From: Sulfuricurvum sp.
GTDB lineage: Bacteria; Campylobacterota; Campylobacteria; Campylobacterales; Sulfurimonadaceae
Length of the DNA stretch: 64,000 nucleotides
NCBI RefSeq assembly: GCF_030691015.1
Contig: NZ_JAUYFF010000001.1
Coordinates: forward strand, 372,001 to 436,000
Direction: 5' to 3'
Made by a program: the position numbers and the translations under genes. The notes under the pieces are model-generated. The model ran no database searches. It worked only from the letters and a program-made list of their open reading frames with translations, and was not told where the DNA came from. Shown here in pieces: positions 47,198 to 56,922 of the stretch. Position 1 is the first letter of the stretch. The number at the start of each line of letters is the position of its first letter.

Positions 47198-48778
47198 TTA
47201 CATTCGATCTTTAGCTTGGATTCCCAGGAGTGAGAGTCCGGTTTTAATCGAGAGGGCAACAACGAGCAGGAGCTTAAGAAGTTTCGCTTCATCTTCTGTG
47301 CCAATGATACGAGTATCATAATAAAATTTATGCAAACGCCCCGCTAACACTTTGAGATAGTCGGGAAGTTTTTGCGCTTGGCGCGATTCGAAAGCATCCT
47401 CGATGATTTCCGGCAACAACAACGCTTCAAACAACAATCCGTCCGCATCCGCGCTCAAACCATGCAAACGGGAGAGCATAATGTCATCCATCGTTTTTTC
47501 ACTTTTCGCGATGAGCGTCTGAATACGGGCATGAGCGTATTGAATATAATAAATCGGATTGGAGCTGTCTTGACGTTTAAGCTCTTCGATATCGAATTCA
47601 AGTGCGGTATCGCACTTTTTAGAGGCAAACATAAAACGTAATGCTTCCGCACCGATCTCCTCAACAACATCGCTCATGAGAATCACAGTTCCCGCACGTT
47701 TGGACATTTTAAACGGTTCACCATCTTTGAGAAGGCTTACCATTTGAGAGAGGAGTACTTCGAGCTTATCGGAGTCGTATCCTAAAAAGTTAATTGCCGC
47801 TTTGACACGCGCAATATAACCGTGATGATCTGCGCCCCAGATATTGATATAATCCTCAAATCCGCGTTCAAACTTTTGATTGTGATAAATAATATCACCC
47901 GCAAGGTACGTTGGACGGCCATCTTCACGAACGACTACACGGTCATGATCATCCCCAAACTCTGACGATCGAATAAAGGTTTTACCTTCATTTTGGTAAA
48001 CACCCTCACCCATTTTTGCCATAACACGATCCCATTCATCATACAATGAAGCTTCACCGACAAAGGTATCAAAGTGGACGTTGATTGCGCTCAAATCATC
48101 GACTATAAGGGCTAAGATTTTATCTTTTGCCCACAATGCCAACTCTTTTTGACGGCTCTCATCGCGAAGTGAAGCTTCACCGAAAAGAGAAACGGCTTCA
48201 CGCGCCAAGTCACTAAGGTACTCACCGCGATAGTATTTTTCCGGCCACTCGACACTCTCACCCAGCAGAGAGCTGCGCCCTTCAAGCTGTAATGAAACGC
48301 CGAGCAAATCGATCTGATTTCCCGCATCGTTGACATAATATTCTGCCGTGATGTCATAGCCCAAATGGCGACCCAATCGTAAGATGGTATCACCGTATAC
48401 TGCACCGCGCGCATGTCCGATGTGAAGCGGTCCTGTCGGGTTTGCACTTACGAATTCAAGGAGGATAGAACCTTTTTTATCGTTACTTCCGAAAGCTTCC
48501 CCATGGCCCAAAGCCCAAGTAGCGTACTCATCCAAAAACTGTTCTGAGAGACGGAAATTGATGTACCCTTGAACCGATTCAACAGCGCTGAACGTCGACT
48601 CGTCGCTAAATGATCCTGCAATCTCTTCAGCAATCGCCATAGGAGATTTTCGAAGTTCTTTAGCAAGGGAAAAAGCGATAGGGGTAGCGAAGTGACCGAA
48701 AGAACGATCTTTCGGTTTTTCGAGAATAACATCACAATTGAATTTATCGCGCAACAGCGCATTGACTCGCTGTTTCAA
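47198..48778 (-). CDS. argS: Arginine--tRNA ligase
   Basis: Class I tRNA synthetase, 526 residues. HIGH motif in PLHIGHARGAVYGDT, KMSKS-type motif in FKMSKRAGT, and the DALR anticodon-binding domain at the C-terminus (with MVSLL and YIQYAHARIQ segments before it). The start is a TTG at 48778, 3 bases after the tatA stop, without a clear ribosome site; the N-terminus aligns with other ArgS from this start. Confidence 0.95.
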   Translation of the reverse strand: MKQRVNALLRDKFNCDVILEKPKDRSFGHFATPIAFSLAKELRKSPMAIAEEIAGSFSDESTFSAVESVQGYINFRLSEQFLDEYATWALGHGEAFGSNDKKGSILLEFVSANPTGPLHIGHARGAVYGDTILRLGRHLGYDITAEYYVNDAGNQIDLLGVSLQLEGRSSLLGESVEWPEKYYRGEYLSDLAREAVSLFGEASLRDESRQKELALWAKDKILALIVDDLSAINVHFDTFVGEASLYDEWDRVMAKMGEGVYQNEGKTFIRSSEFGDDHDRVVVREDGRPTYLAGDIIYHNQKFERGFEDYINIWGADHHGYIARVKAAINFLGYDSDKLEVLLSQMVSLLKDGEPFKMSKRAGTVILMSDVVEEIGAEALRFMFASKKCDTALEFDIEELKRQDSSNPIYYIQYAHARIQTLIAKSEKTMDDIMLSRLHGLSADADGLLFEALLLPEIIEDAFESRQAQKLPDYLKVLAGRLHKFYYDTRIIGTEDEAKLLKLLLVVALSIKTGLSLLGIQAKDRM

Positions 48779-48781
48779 GGC

Positions 48782-49021
48782 TTACGCTTGTGTGGTAGTT
48801 TTAGGAGCTTCTACCGTTGTAGATGCAGTAGTATCAACTTGTTTTGGAGCGTCAGGCGTTGCAGATGCAGTTGGTGCCGCATCTTCTTCTTTCATCTCTT
48901 TTTTGAAATTACGGATCCCTTGACCAATACCTTTGGCAAGATCAGGAATTTTTTTCGCACCGAATAACAAAATAACAATTCCGAAAATCAATAATAATTC
49001 AGTTCCGCTTGGCATACTCAT
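48782..49021 (-). CDS. tatA: Twin-arginine translocase TatA
   Basis: 79 residues with one membrane segment (about 6-22), the [21 protein letters not shown] amphipathic helix with conserved Phe-Gly, and a short acidic and Thr-rich tail. Together with TatC (not in the window) it moves folded proteins across the inner membrane. Ribosome site AAGGAA. Position between argS and gmk matches the C. jejuni order. Confidence 0.94.
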   Translation of the reverse strand: MSMPSGTELLLIFGIVILLFGAKKIPDLAKGIGQGIRNFKKEMKEEDAAPTASATPDAPKQVDTTASTTVEAPKTTTQA

Positions 49022-49091
49022 GGTAGAGTTCCTTATGTAAAATTAGGTGGAGAAGTATAACGTATTTCGATTAATTCAGCAACGCGTTTTA

Positions 49092-49712
49092 TCAGGAAGC
49101 TTCCCATGATTGGACAAATTCATTGATTTGTAATGTGGGGATTTTCATCCTTGCCGCTTTAGCGATTGAGATTAAAATTTTAGCCGCTTCTTCCAGGTCG
49201 TCGTTTACCACTAAAAAATCATATTCACTTATCCGTTGAACTTCCCTCTTTGCCATTTCAATTCGACCTGTAATCACCTCTTCGCTATCAGTAGAACGGT
49301 TATGCAAACGCCGTTTTAACTCTTCCAAAGAGGGAGTTGTGATAAAAACGGACGTTGTAATATCGCTAAGCCGATTTTGTACGGCATCATGCCCTTGTAC
49401 ATCAATATCAAAAATAACGAGTTTTCCGTCTTTGAGCGCTTTTTTTACCGGTCCTAAAGAGGTTCCGTAATAATTGCCGTGAACCACCGCATATTCCAAA
49501 AACATCTCTTGCTCGATTTCACGTTTAAACTCATCAACACTGACAAAATGGTAATGGACTCCGTCCTCTTCCCCCTCTCGCATTGCTCTTGTCGTCGTTG
49601 AAATCGAAAAATAGGTAGGACCTATGTGATCTTTAATTTTATTGATCAATGAACTTTTGCCGGCTCCGCTTGGCCCTGATAATACTAATATTGCTCCACT
49701 CGCTCGATTCAC
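49092..49712 (-). CDS. gmk: Guanylate kinase
   Basis: 206 residues, phosphorylates GMP to GDP. The P-loop GPSGAGKSS is at 13-21; GMP-binding residues are in FSISTTTRAMREGEEDGVHYHFV near 36-57. The start is a GTG that overlaps the stop of the upstream acidic protein by 4 bases (GTGA), so it is coupled to that gene. Confidence 0.96.
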   Translation of the reverse strand: MNRASGAILVLSGPSGAGKSSLINKIKDHIGPTYFSISTTTRAMREGEEDGVHYHFVSVDEFKREIEQEMFLEYAVVHGNYYGTSLGPVKKALKDGKLVIFDIDVQGHDAVQNRLSDITTSVFITTPSLEELKRRLHNRSTDSEEVITGRIEMAKREVQRISEYDFLVVNDDLEEAAKILISIAKAARMKIPTLQINEFVQSWEAS

Positions 49713-51139
49713 TTGTCATTCCCAAAATTTATATTGATGCTGATATTCATCCCTTTGAGAGATTTAGTAACATTCTCGTTGGATAGTGCTTTGAGAAGTG
49801 CTTGAAGTGCTTCTACCCCTTCGGCATGTGAGACGTTATCCTCTTCCTCAAACGCTTCACTACTCTCTTCTAAGAACCCTGCTTCGCTCATTACTTCATC
49901 TAACGTTTCAGCTGCAAGTGATATATCACCCTCATCGCTGTAAACAGCAGGTTCATCATCCTCTAGCTCTTCACCGATAGCTCGTTTCAATTCCCGCTCA
50001 TCGAGCATGTCTAATTCATCGAAATCTTCCGAATCATCCATCGGTGCAGCTGCACTCTCTTCTTGATTTAGACTCAACTCTTCCAGTGCGGTCTCGTCAA
50101 AATCAACTCCAAAATCATCCGATTCCAATTCTCGCTCCAACTCTTCGCTCTCCAACCCGCTGACGGCATCTTCGATTTTAGACTCTAAATCACCCAATTC
50201 ATCATCATCCATAAGGGAAGATATATCTATATCATCCGCAGGAGCCTCTTCACTCAATGATAGAAGTTCATCCTCCTCGTCCACTCCGACATTTTCCTCT
50301 AGAGCGCTAGAAAAGTCAATGTCATCAAAGTCATCTTCATCCAACATTTCTTTGTGCGCTAAGGTATCCTCTTGCGCTAATCGGTCATCTTCTAATACAC
50401 TGTCAAAATTGAGGATTTCCCCTTCAATTTCGTTAGGAACAAGGTCATCATCAAATGAAAATTCATCGTCAATCTCTAAGTTAAGTCCATTCTCTTCCTG
50501 AGGAAGAGTCATTTCGTTGATATCTTGAGCAAAAGCATCCTCTTCCACCCCTAAATGCTCCTCTTCTGTCTCTTCCAAAAGCCCTTGAACTTCCTGCACC
50601 TCTTCTTGATCCAAAATTGCCGTTTCCGGAAGTTTTTCGTCAAAATCTTCTAAACTGCTAAAATCAAACTCCTCGTCTGAATCGTTTAAGTGCTCCACAT
50701 CCATCAACTCATCTTCATGCCCTTCTAAATCCGGAAGGGTATCTTCCAAATTAATGGCATACATCGGTTCAGTAGGGATACTCTCTTTTTTTAGATCACC
50801 CTTGGCTTCGGAAGCAACATTTACTTTCTTTTCAATTTGAACAAACATATCTACCAAATCAGTAGGTAAAAACGGTTTATTGATAACGTTGTCAAAGCCC
50901 GAAGGTACTGCTTGACCTCGTGTTGCCATAAATAATGTACTTTTAACAATAATTTTTTCATTAAGAGATTCAAACATCTCATCACTGTAGAGTGCATCAT
51001 CAACGATGAGTAAATCATATTCAGACTCTTCAATCTCATCAACTGACCAAATGACACTCAAATCATCTTTCGTTTTTTGTGCACTGAGAGCTACCAGTTT
51101 TCGAACTACCGGATTATCGTTAAAAAGCAAAATTTTCAT
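49709..51139 (-). CDS. Receiver-domain protein with long acidic tail
   Basis: 476 residues from ATG 51139. Residues 1-105 form a response-regulator receiver: Asp8 in NDNPVVRK, phospho-acceptor Asp47 in LLIVDD, Thr73 and Lys88 in INKPF. Residues about 130-430 are extremely acidic low-complexity sequence. The end LQALLKALSNENVTKSLKGMNI is a short hydrophobic helix. C. jejuni has a highly acidic protein at this place (Cj1178c, from memory). It is upstream of gmk, and fliR lies beyond the PLD-like gene. Probably a signalling or scaffold factor; no output domain is known. Confidence 0.72.
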   Translation of the reverse strand: MKILLFNDNPVVRKLVALSAQKTKDDLSVIWSVDEIEESEYDLLIVDDALYSDEMFESLNEKIIVKSTLFMATRGQAVPSGFDNVINKPFLPTDLVDMFVQIEKKVNVASEAKGDLKKESIPTEPMYAINLEDTLPDLEGHEDELMDVEHLNDSDEEFDFSSLEDFDEKLPETAILDQEEVQEVQGLLEETEEEHLGVEEDAFAQDINEMTLPQEENGLNLEIDDEFSFDDDLVPNEIEGEILNFDSVLEDDRLAQEDTLAHKEMLDEDDFDDIDFSSALEENVGVDEEDELLSLSEEAPADDIDISSLMDDDELGDLESKIEDAVSGLESEELERELESDDFGVDFDETALEELSLNQEESAAAPMDDSEDFDELDMLDERELKRAIGEELEDDEPAVYSDEGDISLAAETLDEVMSEAGFLEESSEAFEEEDNVSHAEGVEALQALLKALSNENVTKSLKGMNISININFGNDK

Positions 51140-51218
51140 AATCTTTGCTACCCCTCTTATAGTATGTTCTTGTTCTATCAAAAGCTAAATGGTATCATTG
51201 TAACTAAAAAAAAATTAA

Positions 51219-51695
51219 ATGATAAAACTTCTTCTCCTTCTTCTTACTTTTAGCACCGTTTATCCGCAGGAAACTATTTTTAATTTTCCGGATAATCACA
51301 CCCGATTTATCCACCAAATCAACCGCACTCTAAAAAACAGCTCTCACATCCTTATTGTCACACCGACATATCATCACGCCGAATTAACAAAAGGGCTTTT
51401 AGCATCGATTAAAAGAGGAGCTGATGTTAAACTCATCGTTCAAGACCCTCAAGGTGATCCTCTCTCAATGGTGCAATATAAGGGAATTAACCTTTATACA
51501 TCACCCATATCCCTCGTACAAAGTATTCTTCTTATCGATAAAACATTGGTTTGTATGAGCAATGAAACACTTGATGATGAAATTTTAAATTCTACCCACT
51601 CCTCAATCAGATGCAGTGACGAAGCGAGTGAAATAACAGCAATACGTCACGCACTCACTCCCCTTCTAACCCGTTCAAAAAGCTATTTAGAATAA
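51219..51695 (+). CDS. Secreted PLD-like protein lacking the HKD motif
   Basis: 158 residues with a signal peptide (about 1-16). It follows the phospholipase-D fold pattern (HILIVTPTYHHAELTKGL, then ADVKLIVQDP, then LIDKTLVCMSNETLDD), but the catalytic HxK is missing: the place reads VQSILLIDK. It may have lost activity or act as a binder. Sits divergently to the acidic-protein gene and convergent with fliR (9-base overlap), breaking an otherwise conserved block. Confidence 0.65.
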   Translation: MIKLLLLLLTFSTVYPQETIFNFPDNHTRFIHQINRTLKNSSHILIVTPTYHHAELTKGLLASIKRGADVKLIVQDPQGDPLSMVQYKGINLYTSPISLVQSILLIDKTLVCMSNETLDDEILNSTHSSIRCSDEASEITAIRHALTPLLTRSKSYLE

Positions 51696-52451
51696 TTTTT
51701 CAAGATAATTGTAGGCATCCTGAGTTTGGGCCGTTACGATCAAAAGAGTTGCCCCTAGCGTTACCATTAGAACGACAAACGCCACCGCTATTTTAATCGG
51801 CATCCCAATGACCAGAAGGTTAAATTGAGGCATTGTTTTCATCAGCATTCCAAAAATAAGATCTGCCAACATTGAGAGTGCCGTAATCGGAAAGGCAATC
51901 ATAAATCCGACCACAAACATATTCGTCATGGCATGCATAATGTATTGAAACAGTGACGGTGTCATCATAAATCCACCCAGAGGAACCGCAGAAATAGAAG
52001 CAGAGGCATATAAAAGGATCCAGTGGTGTAAATCAAATACCAGCAGTACCATCAACGCCAACAGCGCCAAAAACTGGCTTATAATCGGCATCGATACCCC
52101 AGATTGCGGATCAATTGCCGAAGCGAGTGAAAATCCCATCATAAACGATATTTGCCCACCCGCAAAAGTAATGACATGGTATGCCAGCTGCAATACAACC
52201 CCTACAGCCAATCCGAAAAGCATTTCACCCAAAATAGCAACGGTCAAACTGAGGGCATCTGTCGGAATATTAAGGGGAGGAACGGCACCGAAAAAAAAGA
52301 TCGTGAAAAAAAAGGCCATCGCCCCTTTTACCGACATCGGAATATTCATATGGGAAAATATGGGAACAGCCATAAAAAGAGCGGTAAATCGAGTAAAAAG
52401 GAGAATAAACGCGACAGTTCTCCCTTCGCTGAATATTTCTGCCCATTCCAT
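51687..52451 (-). CDS. fliR: Flagellar export-gate protein FliR
   Basis: 254 residues with about six membrane segments. Part of the FliPQR type-III export gate. Conserved parts include RFTALFMAVPIFSHMNIPMSVKGAMAFF near 21-48 and MGFSLASAIDPQSGVSMPII near 100-118. Its usual partners fliP and fliQ lie elsewhere. It follows the LolD-like ATPase by 3 bases. Confidence 0.93.
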   Translation of the reverse strand: MEWAEIFSEGRTVAFILLFTRFTALFMAVPIFSHMNIPMSVKGAMAFFFTIFFFGAVPPLNIPTDALSLTVAILGEMLFGLAVGVVLQLAYHVITFAGGQISFMMGFSLASAIDPQSGVSMPIISQFLALLALMVLLVFDLHHWILLYASASISAVPLGGFMMTPSLFQYIMHAMTNMFVVGFMIAFPITALSMLADLIFGMLMKTMPQFNLLVIGMPIKIAVAFVVLMVTLGATLLIVTAQTQDAYNYLEKLF

Positions 52452-52454
52452 CTT

Positions 52455-53096
52455 TTATGCTTCTTTTAGCGTACGATCTTGCATACGATAAATGTGGTTA
52501 CACCGTGCGGCCAACGACTCATCGTGAGTTACCAACACCATCCCTGCACCGTTTTGGCTCAGGTACTCTTCAAAAATATCCATCACTTCTGATGCCGTTG
52601 CACGGTCAAGATTTCCGGTAGGTTCATCCGCAAAAATCAAACGCGGTTTTTTGGATAAGATACGGGCGATTGAGACACGCTGCTGCTGGCCACCGGAGAG
52701 TTCCGTCACTTTTTGAGAAATAACTTTATCAATACCAAGACGTTCTAATAAATGTTCATCTATCTTCTGGTGTGCCAGAATAGCGGCAACTTCAAGATTT
52801 TCGTGCGCACTAAACCCTTTAAAAAGGTAATGGCTCTGATAAATTAGTCCGAGATCAGAGCGTCTAAGCTGTACCAATGCCGAATCACTCAACGTATAAA
52901 TATCATTTCCGAAAAGTTCCACTCTCCCCGAATCGGGACGAAGCAATGAGGAGAGAATATGGAGCAAGGTCGATTTTCCGCTGCCGCTCACACCGACAAT
53001 AGCGATCGATTCTCCTGCGTTTAGTGTGAGAGAAATATCCTCAAAAAGGGGATACTCAAAAGCATGGGATAAAGAGGTTGCGTTTAGTAATATCAT
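52455..53096 (-). CDS. ABC transporter ATP-binding protein, LolD-like
   Basis: 213 residues. Walker [10 protein letters not shown] at 35-43, signature [10 protein letters not shown], Walker [13 protein letters not shown], and switch His in LVTHD. This short-ATPase form (LolD/MacB/FtsE type) pairs with an unlinked permease. The LolD role, moving lipoproteins to the outer membrane, is inferred from the size and sequence style. Located between fliR and tsf as in C. jejuni. Confidence 0.85.
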   Translation of the reverse strand: MILLNATSLSHAFEYPLFEDISLTLNAGESIAIVGVSGSGKSTLLHILSSLLRPDSGRVELFGNDIYTLSDSALVQLRRSDLGLIYQSHYLFKGFSAHENLEVAAILAHQKIDEHLLERLGIDKVISQKVTELSGGQQQRVSIARILSKKPRLIFADEPTGNLDRATASEVMDIFEEYLSQNGAGMVLVTHDESLAARCNHIYRMQDRTLKEA

Positions 53097-53144
53097 AAAG
53101 AGATTATAGGGGAAAAATGTTTAAGGGGAGTAAAAATGTGAAGA

Positions 53145-53160
53145 TTCCCCCGAAGGGGAA
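53145..53160 (-). terminator. Rho-independent terminator after tsf
   Basis: TTCCCC/GGGGAA 6-bp stem with a TTCG loop on the minus strand, followed about a half-turn later by an ATTTTTA tract. It ends the rpsB-tsf operon before the lolD-like gene. Confidence 0.65.
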
Positions 53161-53182
53161 ATAAATGTGAGAGCGGTTTGGC

Positions 53183-54250
53183 TTACGCCATTTGAGCAGC
53201 AACTTCTTCTGCGAAGTTGTCAACTTTTTTCTCTAAACCTTCTCCGACTTCGTATTTAACGAATTCGACGATTTCAGCAGTACCGCCGTGTTTAGCAGCC
53301 TCTTTAGTAATCGCTTCAGCAACCGTCATAGAATCATCCATAACGTAGTTTTGATCCAAAAGTGCAAGCTCTTTATCCAAAGTCGTATTGTCCGCTACGA
53401 AACGAGCCAATTGACCAGGGATGATGTTTGCCCAGATTTTTTCCGGTTTGCCGTCTGCCAGCAATTTCGCTTTGATCGCTTCTTCAGCCGCAGCCATAAC
53501 TTCAGGAGTCAATTGTGATGCTGAGATGTACTGAGGAACGTTTTTCAACGGTTTTTTCAAACGTGCTAACTCTTCGTTCTCAGTTTTGATCGCTTCGATA
53601 CGACCGATAGTTTCCGCTTCTACGAATGCAGGATCGAAATCTTTAGAGGTCAATGTTGTCGGTTTCATTGCCGCAGCGTGCATCGCAACGTTTTTCAACA
53701 TTGGAGCAAGTGCTTCGGCTACTTTCGCATCCGAACATGCTGCCGCAACAAGAACACCGACACGACCGTTTGAATGAACGTAACCGTTAACACATCCGTT
53801 TGCACCTGCATTGAGAGTTGCAAAACGGCGTACTACGATTTTTTCACCGATACGTGCTACTTGAGAGGTAAAGTACTCTGTAAAAGTAGCCGTTTCGTAT
53901 GCAGTTTCGTTCAACTCTTCAACACTGCTGACACCTGTAGTAAATACGTGTGCCGCTGTGTTGCCGACAAGATTGATGAAACCGTCGTTTTTAGCAACGA
54001 AATCGGTTTCAGAGTTAACTTCAACCAAAGACGCTGATGTAAATGTATCGGAAACTTTAAGACCCAAAAGTCCCTCAGCTGCTACGCGATCCGCTTTTTT
54101 AGCGGTTTGCGCCATACCACGGTCACGCAAAAATTCTTTTGCTTTTTCCATGTCGCCATCACACTCAGTGAGGGCTTTTTTACAATCCATCATCGGCGCA
54201 TCAGTCGCCGCGCGGAGGTCTTTTACCATCGCTGCTGTAACTTCTGCCAT
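53183..54250 (-). CDS. tsf: Elongation factor Ts
   Basis: 355 residues, nucleotide-exchange factor for EF-Tu. N-terminal domain with [19 protein letters not shown] near 9-27, and core motif [14 protein letters not shown] near 75-88, contacting EF-Tu. The length is longer than in E. coli (283) and typical of this phylum. Second in the rpsB-tsf operon; the stop of rpsB is 2 bases upstream. Confidence 0.97.
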   Translation of the reverse strand: MAEVTAAMVKDLRAATDAPMMDCKKALTECDGDMEKAKEFLRDRGMAQTAKKADRVAAEGLLGLKVSDTFTSASLVEVNSETDFVAKNDGFINLVGNTAAHVFTTGVSSVEELNETAYETATFTEYFTSQVARIGEKIVVRRFATLNAGANGCVNGYVHSNGRVGVLVAAACSDAKVAEALAPMLKNVAMHAAAMKPTTLTSKDFDPAFVEAETIGRIEAIKTENEELARLKKPLKNVPQYISASQLTPEVMAAAEEAIKAKLLADGKPEKIWANIIPGQLARFVADNTTLDKELALLDQNYVMDDSMTVAEAITKEAAKHGGTAEIVEFVKYEVGEGLEKKVDNFAEEVAAQMA

Positions 54251-54252
54251 GA

Positions 54253-55032
54253 TTACGCTTCCTCTGCTACTACTGCTACTTCTTCAACAGCCGCTTCAAC
54301 TGCTACTTCAGATGCAACTTCTTCTTCCGCTACCGCTTCGTCGTTTCCGCCGTTGCGAAGTGCTTTACCTTCGTTGATCGCTTCAGCCATTTCTTTACAG
54401 AAAAGTTGAATAGAACGGATTGCATCGTCATTTCCAGGGATTGGAATGTCGATAACGTCCGGATCACAGTTAGTATCAAGTGGAGCAACAACTTGGATTC
54501 CAAGGTTACGTGCTTCTTGAACCGCGATGTGTTCTTTTACCGCATCGATAACGAACATCAAATCAGGCAAAGTTTTCATATGACGGATACCGCCGAGGTA
54601 TGCAATCAATTTTTCTTTTTGACGATTCATCATCAACGCTTCTTTTTTAGTCAAAAGGTTGATTTGTCCGTTTGCTTGCATCTCTTCGATGATATCAAGT
54701 TTACGGATTGATTTTTGGATAGTCGGGAAGTTTGTCAACATTCCACCCAACCAGCGGTTGTCAACGTATGGCATTCCACATTTTTCAGCCGCATCACGGA
54801 TTGCAACACGAGCTTGTTTTTTTGTTCCTACGAAAAGAACTGTTTTACCTTCAGCCGCAGCATCAACAACTTGTTGATACGCATTGCGGAAATAACGCAA
54901 TGTTTTTTGAAGATCGATGATGTAAATGTTTTTACGAACACCGAAAATGTATTTTTTCATTTTCGGATTCCAACGACGTGTTTGGTGACCAAAGTGTACA
55001 CCACATTCCAAAAGGTCTTTCATAGTTACCAT
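54253..55032 (-). CDS. rpsB: 30S ribosomal protein S2
   Basis: 259 residues. N-terminal [22 protein letters not shown] region and [11 protein letters not shown] are typical S2. The C-terminus carries an extra acidic Ala/Val/Glu-rich tail of about 30 residues. ATG at 55032, with AGGAG upstream. It is preceded by a leader of about 140 bases with paired repeats (see 55033-55176). Confidence 0.97.
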   Translation of the reverse strand: MVTMKDLLECGVHFGHQTRRWNPKMKKYIFGVRKNIYIIDLQKTLRYFRNAYQQVVDAAAEGKTVLFVGTKKQARVAIRDAAEKCGMPYVDNRWLGGMLTNFPTIQKSIRKLDIIEEMQANGQINLLTKKEALMMNRQKEKLIAYLGGIRHMKTLPDLMFVIDAVKEHIAVQEARNLGIQVVAPLDTNCDPDVIDIPIPGNDDAIRSIQLFCKEMAEAINEGKALRNGGNDEAVAEEEVASEVAVEAAVEEVAVVAEEA

Positions 55033-55176
55033 AAGTGGCTCCTGTGTTAATGTATTTTTTTGTTCATTCGTTTACTTGGGCGAGCGCAAACAGAGCCGAT
55101 GAGACATCGGATGCACGAGAACAGCACGATTCGCTTGCGATTTTTTTCTTACGTCATAAAATGAGGAGAGAAAATC
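55033..55176 (-). ncRNA. Structured 5' leader of rpsB (candidate r-protein leader)
   Basis: From the predicted start site to the ribosome site. It holds a perfect stem CCGATG-AGA-CATCGG (55096-55110, both strands), a TCGC-TT-GCGA hairpin (55131-55140), and near-complementary GC-rich arms flanking the stem. S2 represses its own leader in several bacteria. I do not recognise this as a known leader class, so the assignment is inference. Confidence 0.4.
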
Positions 55177-55182
55177 GGGCGG

Positions 55183-55188
55183 ATTATA
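55183..55188 (-). promoter_or_regulatory. -10 element of rpsB-tsf
   Basis: TATAAT on the minus strand, about 150 bases upstream of the rpsB start codon. It implies the structured leader described above. Confidence 0.5.
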
Positions 55189-55278
55189 CTGAATTGGCTC
55201 TTAAATTTAGCTGTGTTTAATATTAGAGTTTTGTCACGTTTTTATCACACTTTTTTTCACTTATTCAAATTACTTTTA

Positions 55279-55284
55279 TATAAT
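55279..55284 (+). promoter_or_regulatory. -10 element of the DUF3373 gene
   Basis: TATAAT 52 bases before the ATG. A strong AAGGAG ribosome site follows. Confidence 0.45.
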
Positions 55285-55336
55285 TTTTGTTAATATCATC
55301 ACACGACATAATGCAAGGGCATTAAACAAGGAGAAA

Positions 55337-56857
55337 TTGATGAGACAACGGATTTTAGGTTCAGTCATCACTGCCGCATTACTGACCACCAACACATTCG
55401 CAAATGATGCGCTGTTAGAACGATTTGAAAAAATGGAAAAAGAGATGGCGGCACTCAAAGCTGAGTTGAACGCACTCAAAGCCGAAAACTCCAAACTAAG
55501 CACTCAACTCTCAACCCCTGCGGCTACCGGTTCAAAAACGGAAGTTGCAACTACCGGAAAAGTCAATGAGACCCTTGAAGATATGCAAGATCAGATTGAT
55601 AAATTGAATAAAAAATCCAATGGCAACAATTTAAAATTCGGTGTTGATTTCCGCACCAGTTTGGACAACATTCATTATGAAATGGCGGATGGAAGCAAGC
55701 AGAAAAACGATGCCCTCTTCAGTAACCGTTTATGGCTCAATATGAGCTATGCGGCAACCAAAGAGCTCAGTTTTGTGGGGCAATTGGCTTACAATAAATT
55801 TTTTGGCGAACGTGCTGTACCCACTGCAAGCTCTGCCATGGATGGATTTGACTGGGTCAGCGGTGAATCGGCATACGATGATACCCTTCGAGTCCGATCT
55901 GCCTATTTTTTCTATAATGACGATGAGTTTTTCGGCACCGATACTCCATGGACAATCAGTATCGGTCGCCGCCCTTCGACGGAAGGACATCTTGTCAATT
56001 TTCGTGACGATGTTGAAGCTTCCTCCCCCCTTGCCCATACAATTAACGTCGAATTCGATGGTGCCAGTGCTAAATTTGGTATGGAAGAGTTGATTGGCTT
56101 GGATGGCTCGTATTTCAAACTCTGTGCTGGACGTGGAATGAGTGAAGCCGAGCCACGATTTGCAGGAACCCCATATTCAGGAGATGGCTCTACTACAACT
56201 AATAATATTGATATGGTAGGAATCATTGTCGTCCCTTATGATGATAAGCAATACAGCAGCGGACTTCAATATACCTATGCCAATAATTTAATTGATCAAA
56301 TAACTCCGGGCGGAGCTATGGAAACCGTCGGCGGATTGCACACGGCAACCGCATTTGCGATGGTACACGGTATCGGTGATGGTATCAGCGATTTCTTAGA
56401 TGATTCGATGATTTTTGTCAGCGGTGCAATGTCTAAAACCGATCCGTATGCAGATAAACAGGGAATGCTAGGCTCAACTGAAAGTCAAACCGGTTACAGC
56501 TACTGGATTGGAACCCAATTTCCATCCTTTATCAGCGAGGAGGGTCGATGGGGAGCAGAGTTTAACCATGGTTCCAACTACTGGCGTCCGATCACCTACG
56601 GTGAAGACACCCTTATCGGATCGAAAATCGCCGCTCGCGGTGATGCGTATGAACTTTATTTCACTGAACCGTTGGTTGAGGATATCCTAACTTTTCAACT
56701 ACGCTATACCTATATTGATTACGATTATGCCGGAAGTAACGGATTTTTTGGAAGTACTACAGGTACACCTAGCGCTATCTCCAGCAGTATGCCAGGTGCC
56801 GCTAACTATGTCGATAAAGCCCAAGATATCCGAGCTTATATTCGCTATAAATTCTAA
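55337..56857 (+). CDS. DUF3373-type outer-membrane beta-barrel protein
   Basis: 506 residues. Signal peptide 1-22 (ending TFA). A coiled coil follows (about 27-58, with EKEMAALKAELNALKAEN), then a beta barrel of about 400 residues ending RAYIRYKF with the terminal Phe. This is typical of the DUF3373 family of Campylobacterota, probably a porin anchored to peptidoglycan by its coiled coil, as in SLH-type or porin-and-coil proteins. Transported solute unknown. Confidence 0.82.
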   Translation: MMRQRILGSVITAALLTTNTFANDALLERFEKMEKEMAALKAELNALKAENSKLSTQLSTPAATGSKTEVATTGKVNETLEDMQDQIDKLNKKSNGNNLKFGVDFRTSLDNIHYEMADGSKQKNDALFSNRLWLNMSYAATKELSFVGQLAYNKFFGERAVPTASSAMDGFDWVSGESAYDDTLRVRSAYFFYNDDEFFGTDTPWTISIGRRPSTEGHLVNFRDDVEASSPLAHTINVEFDGASAKFGMEELIGLDGSYFKLCAGRGMSEAEPRFAGTPYSGDGSTTTNNIDMVGIIVVPYDDKQYSSGLQYTYANNLIDQITPGGAMETVGGLHTATAFAMVHGIGDGISDFLDDSMIFVSGAMSKTDPYADKQGMLGSTESQTGYSYWIGTQFPSFISEEGRWGAEFNHGSNYWRPITYGEDTLIGSKIAARGDAYELYFTEPLVEDILTFQLRYTYIDYDYAGSNGFFGSTTGTPSAISSSMPGAANYVDKAQDIRAYIRYKF

Positions 56858-56864
56858 TTCTCTC

Positions 56865-56917
56865 GTCATCCTAAACTTGATTCAGGATCTAAGATTGCGG
56901 ATCTAGTCCGCAATGAC
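56865..56917. repeat. REP-like paired hairpin element
   Basis: A 53-bp element bounded by GTCAT and ATGAC. Inside are two hairpins: an imperfect CCTAAA/TTCAGG (one mismatch) and a perfect ATTGCGGA-TCTAG-TCCGCAAT. The pattern resembles extragenic palindromes found in several genera. It also acts as a likely terminator between the DUF3373 gene and bcp, which converge here. Confidence 0.55.
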
Positions 56918-56922
56918 AACTC

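Larger units (their letters stand above)
55033..55336. other. Divergent intergenic region between rpsB and the DUF3373 gene
   Basis: 304 bases without a gene. Left half: rpsB leader and promoter. Right half (about 55200-55336): AT-rich, with the promoter of the outer-membrane protein. Nothing else was found in it. Confidence 0.7.
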
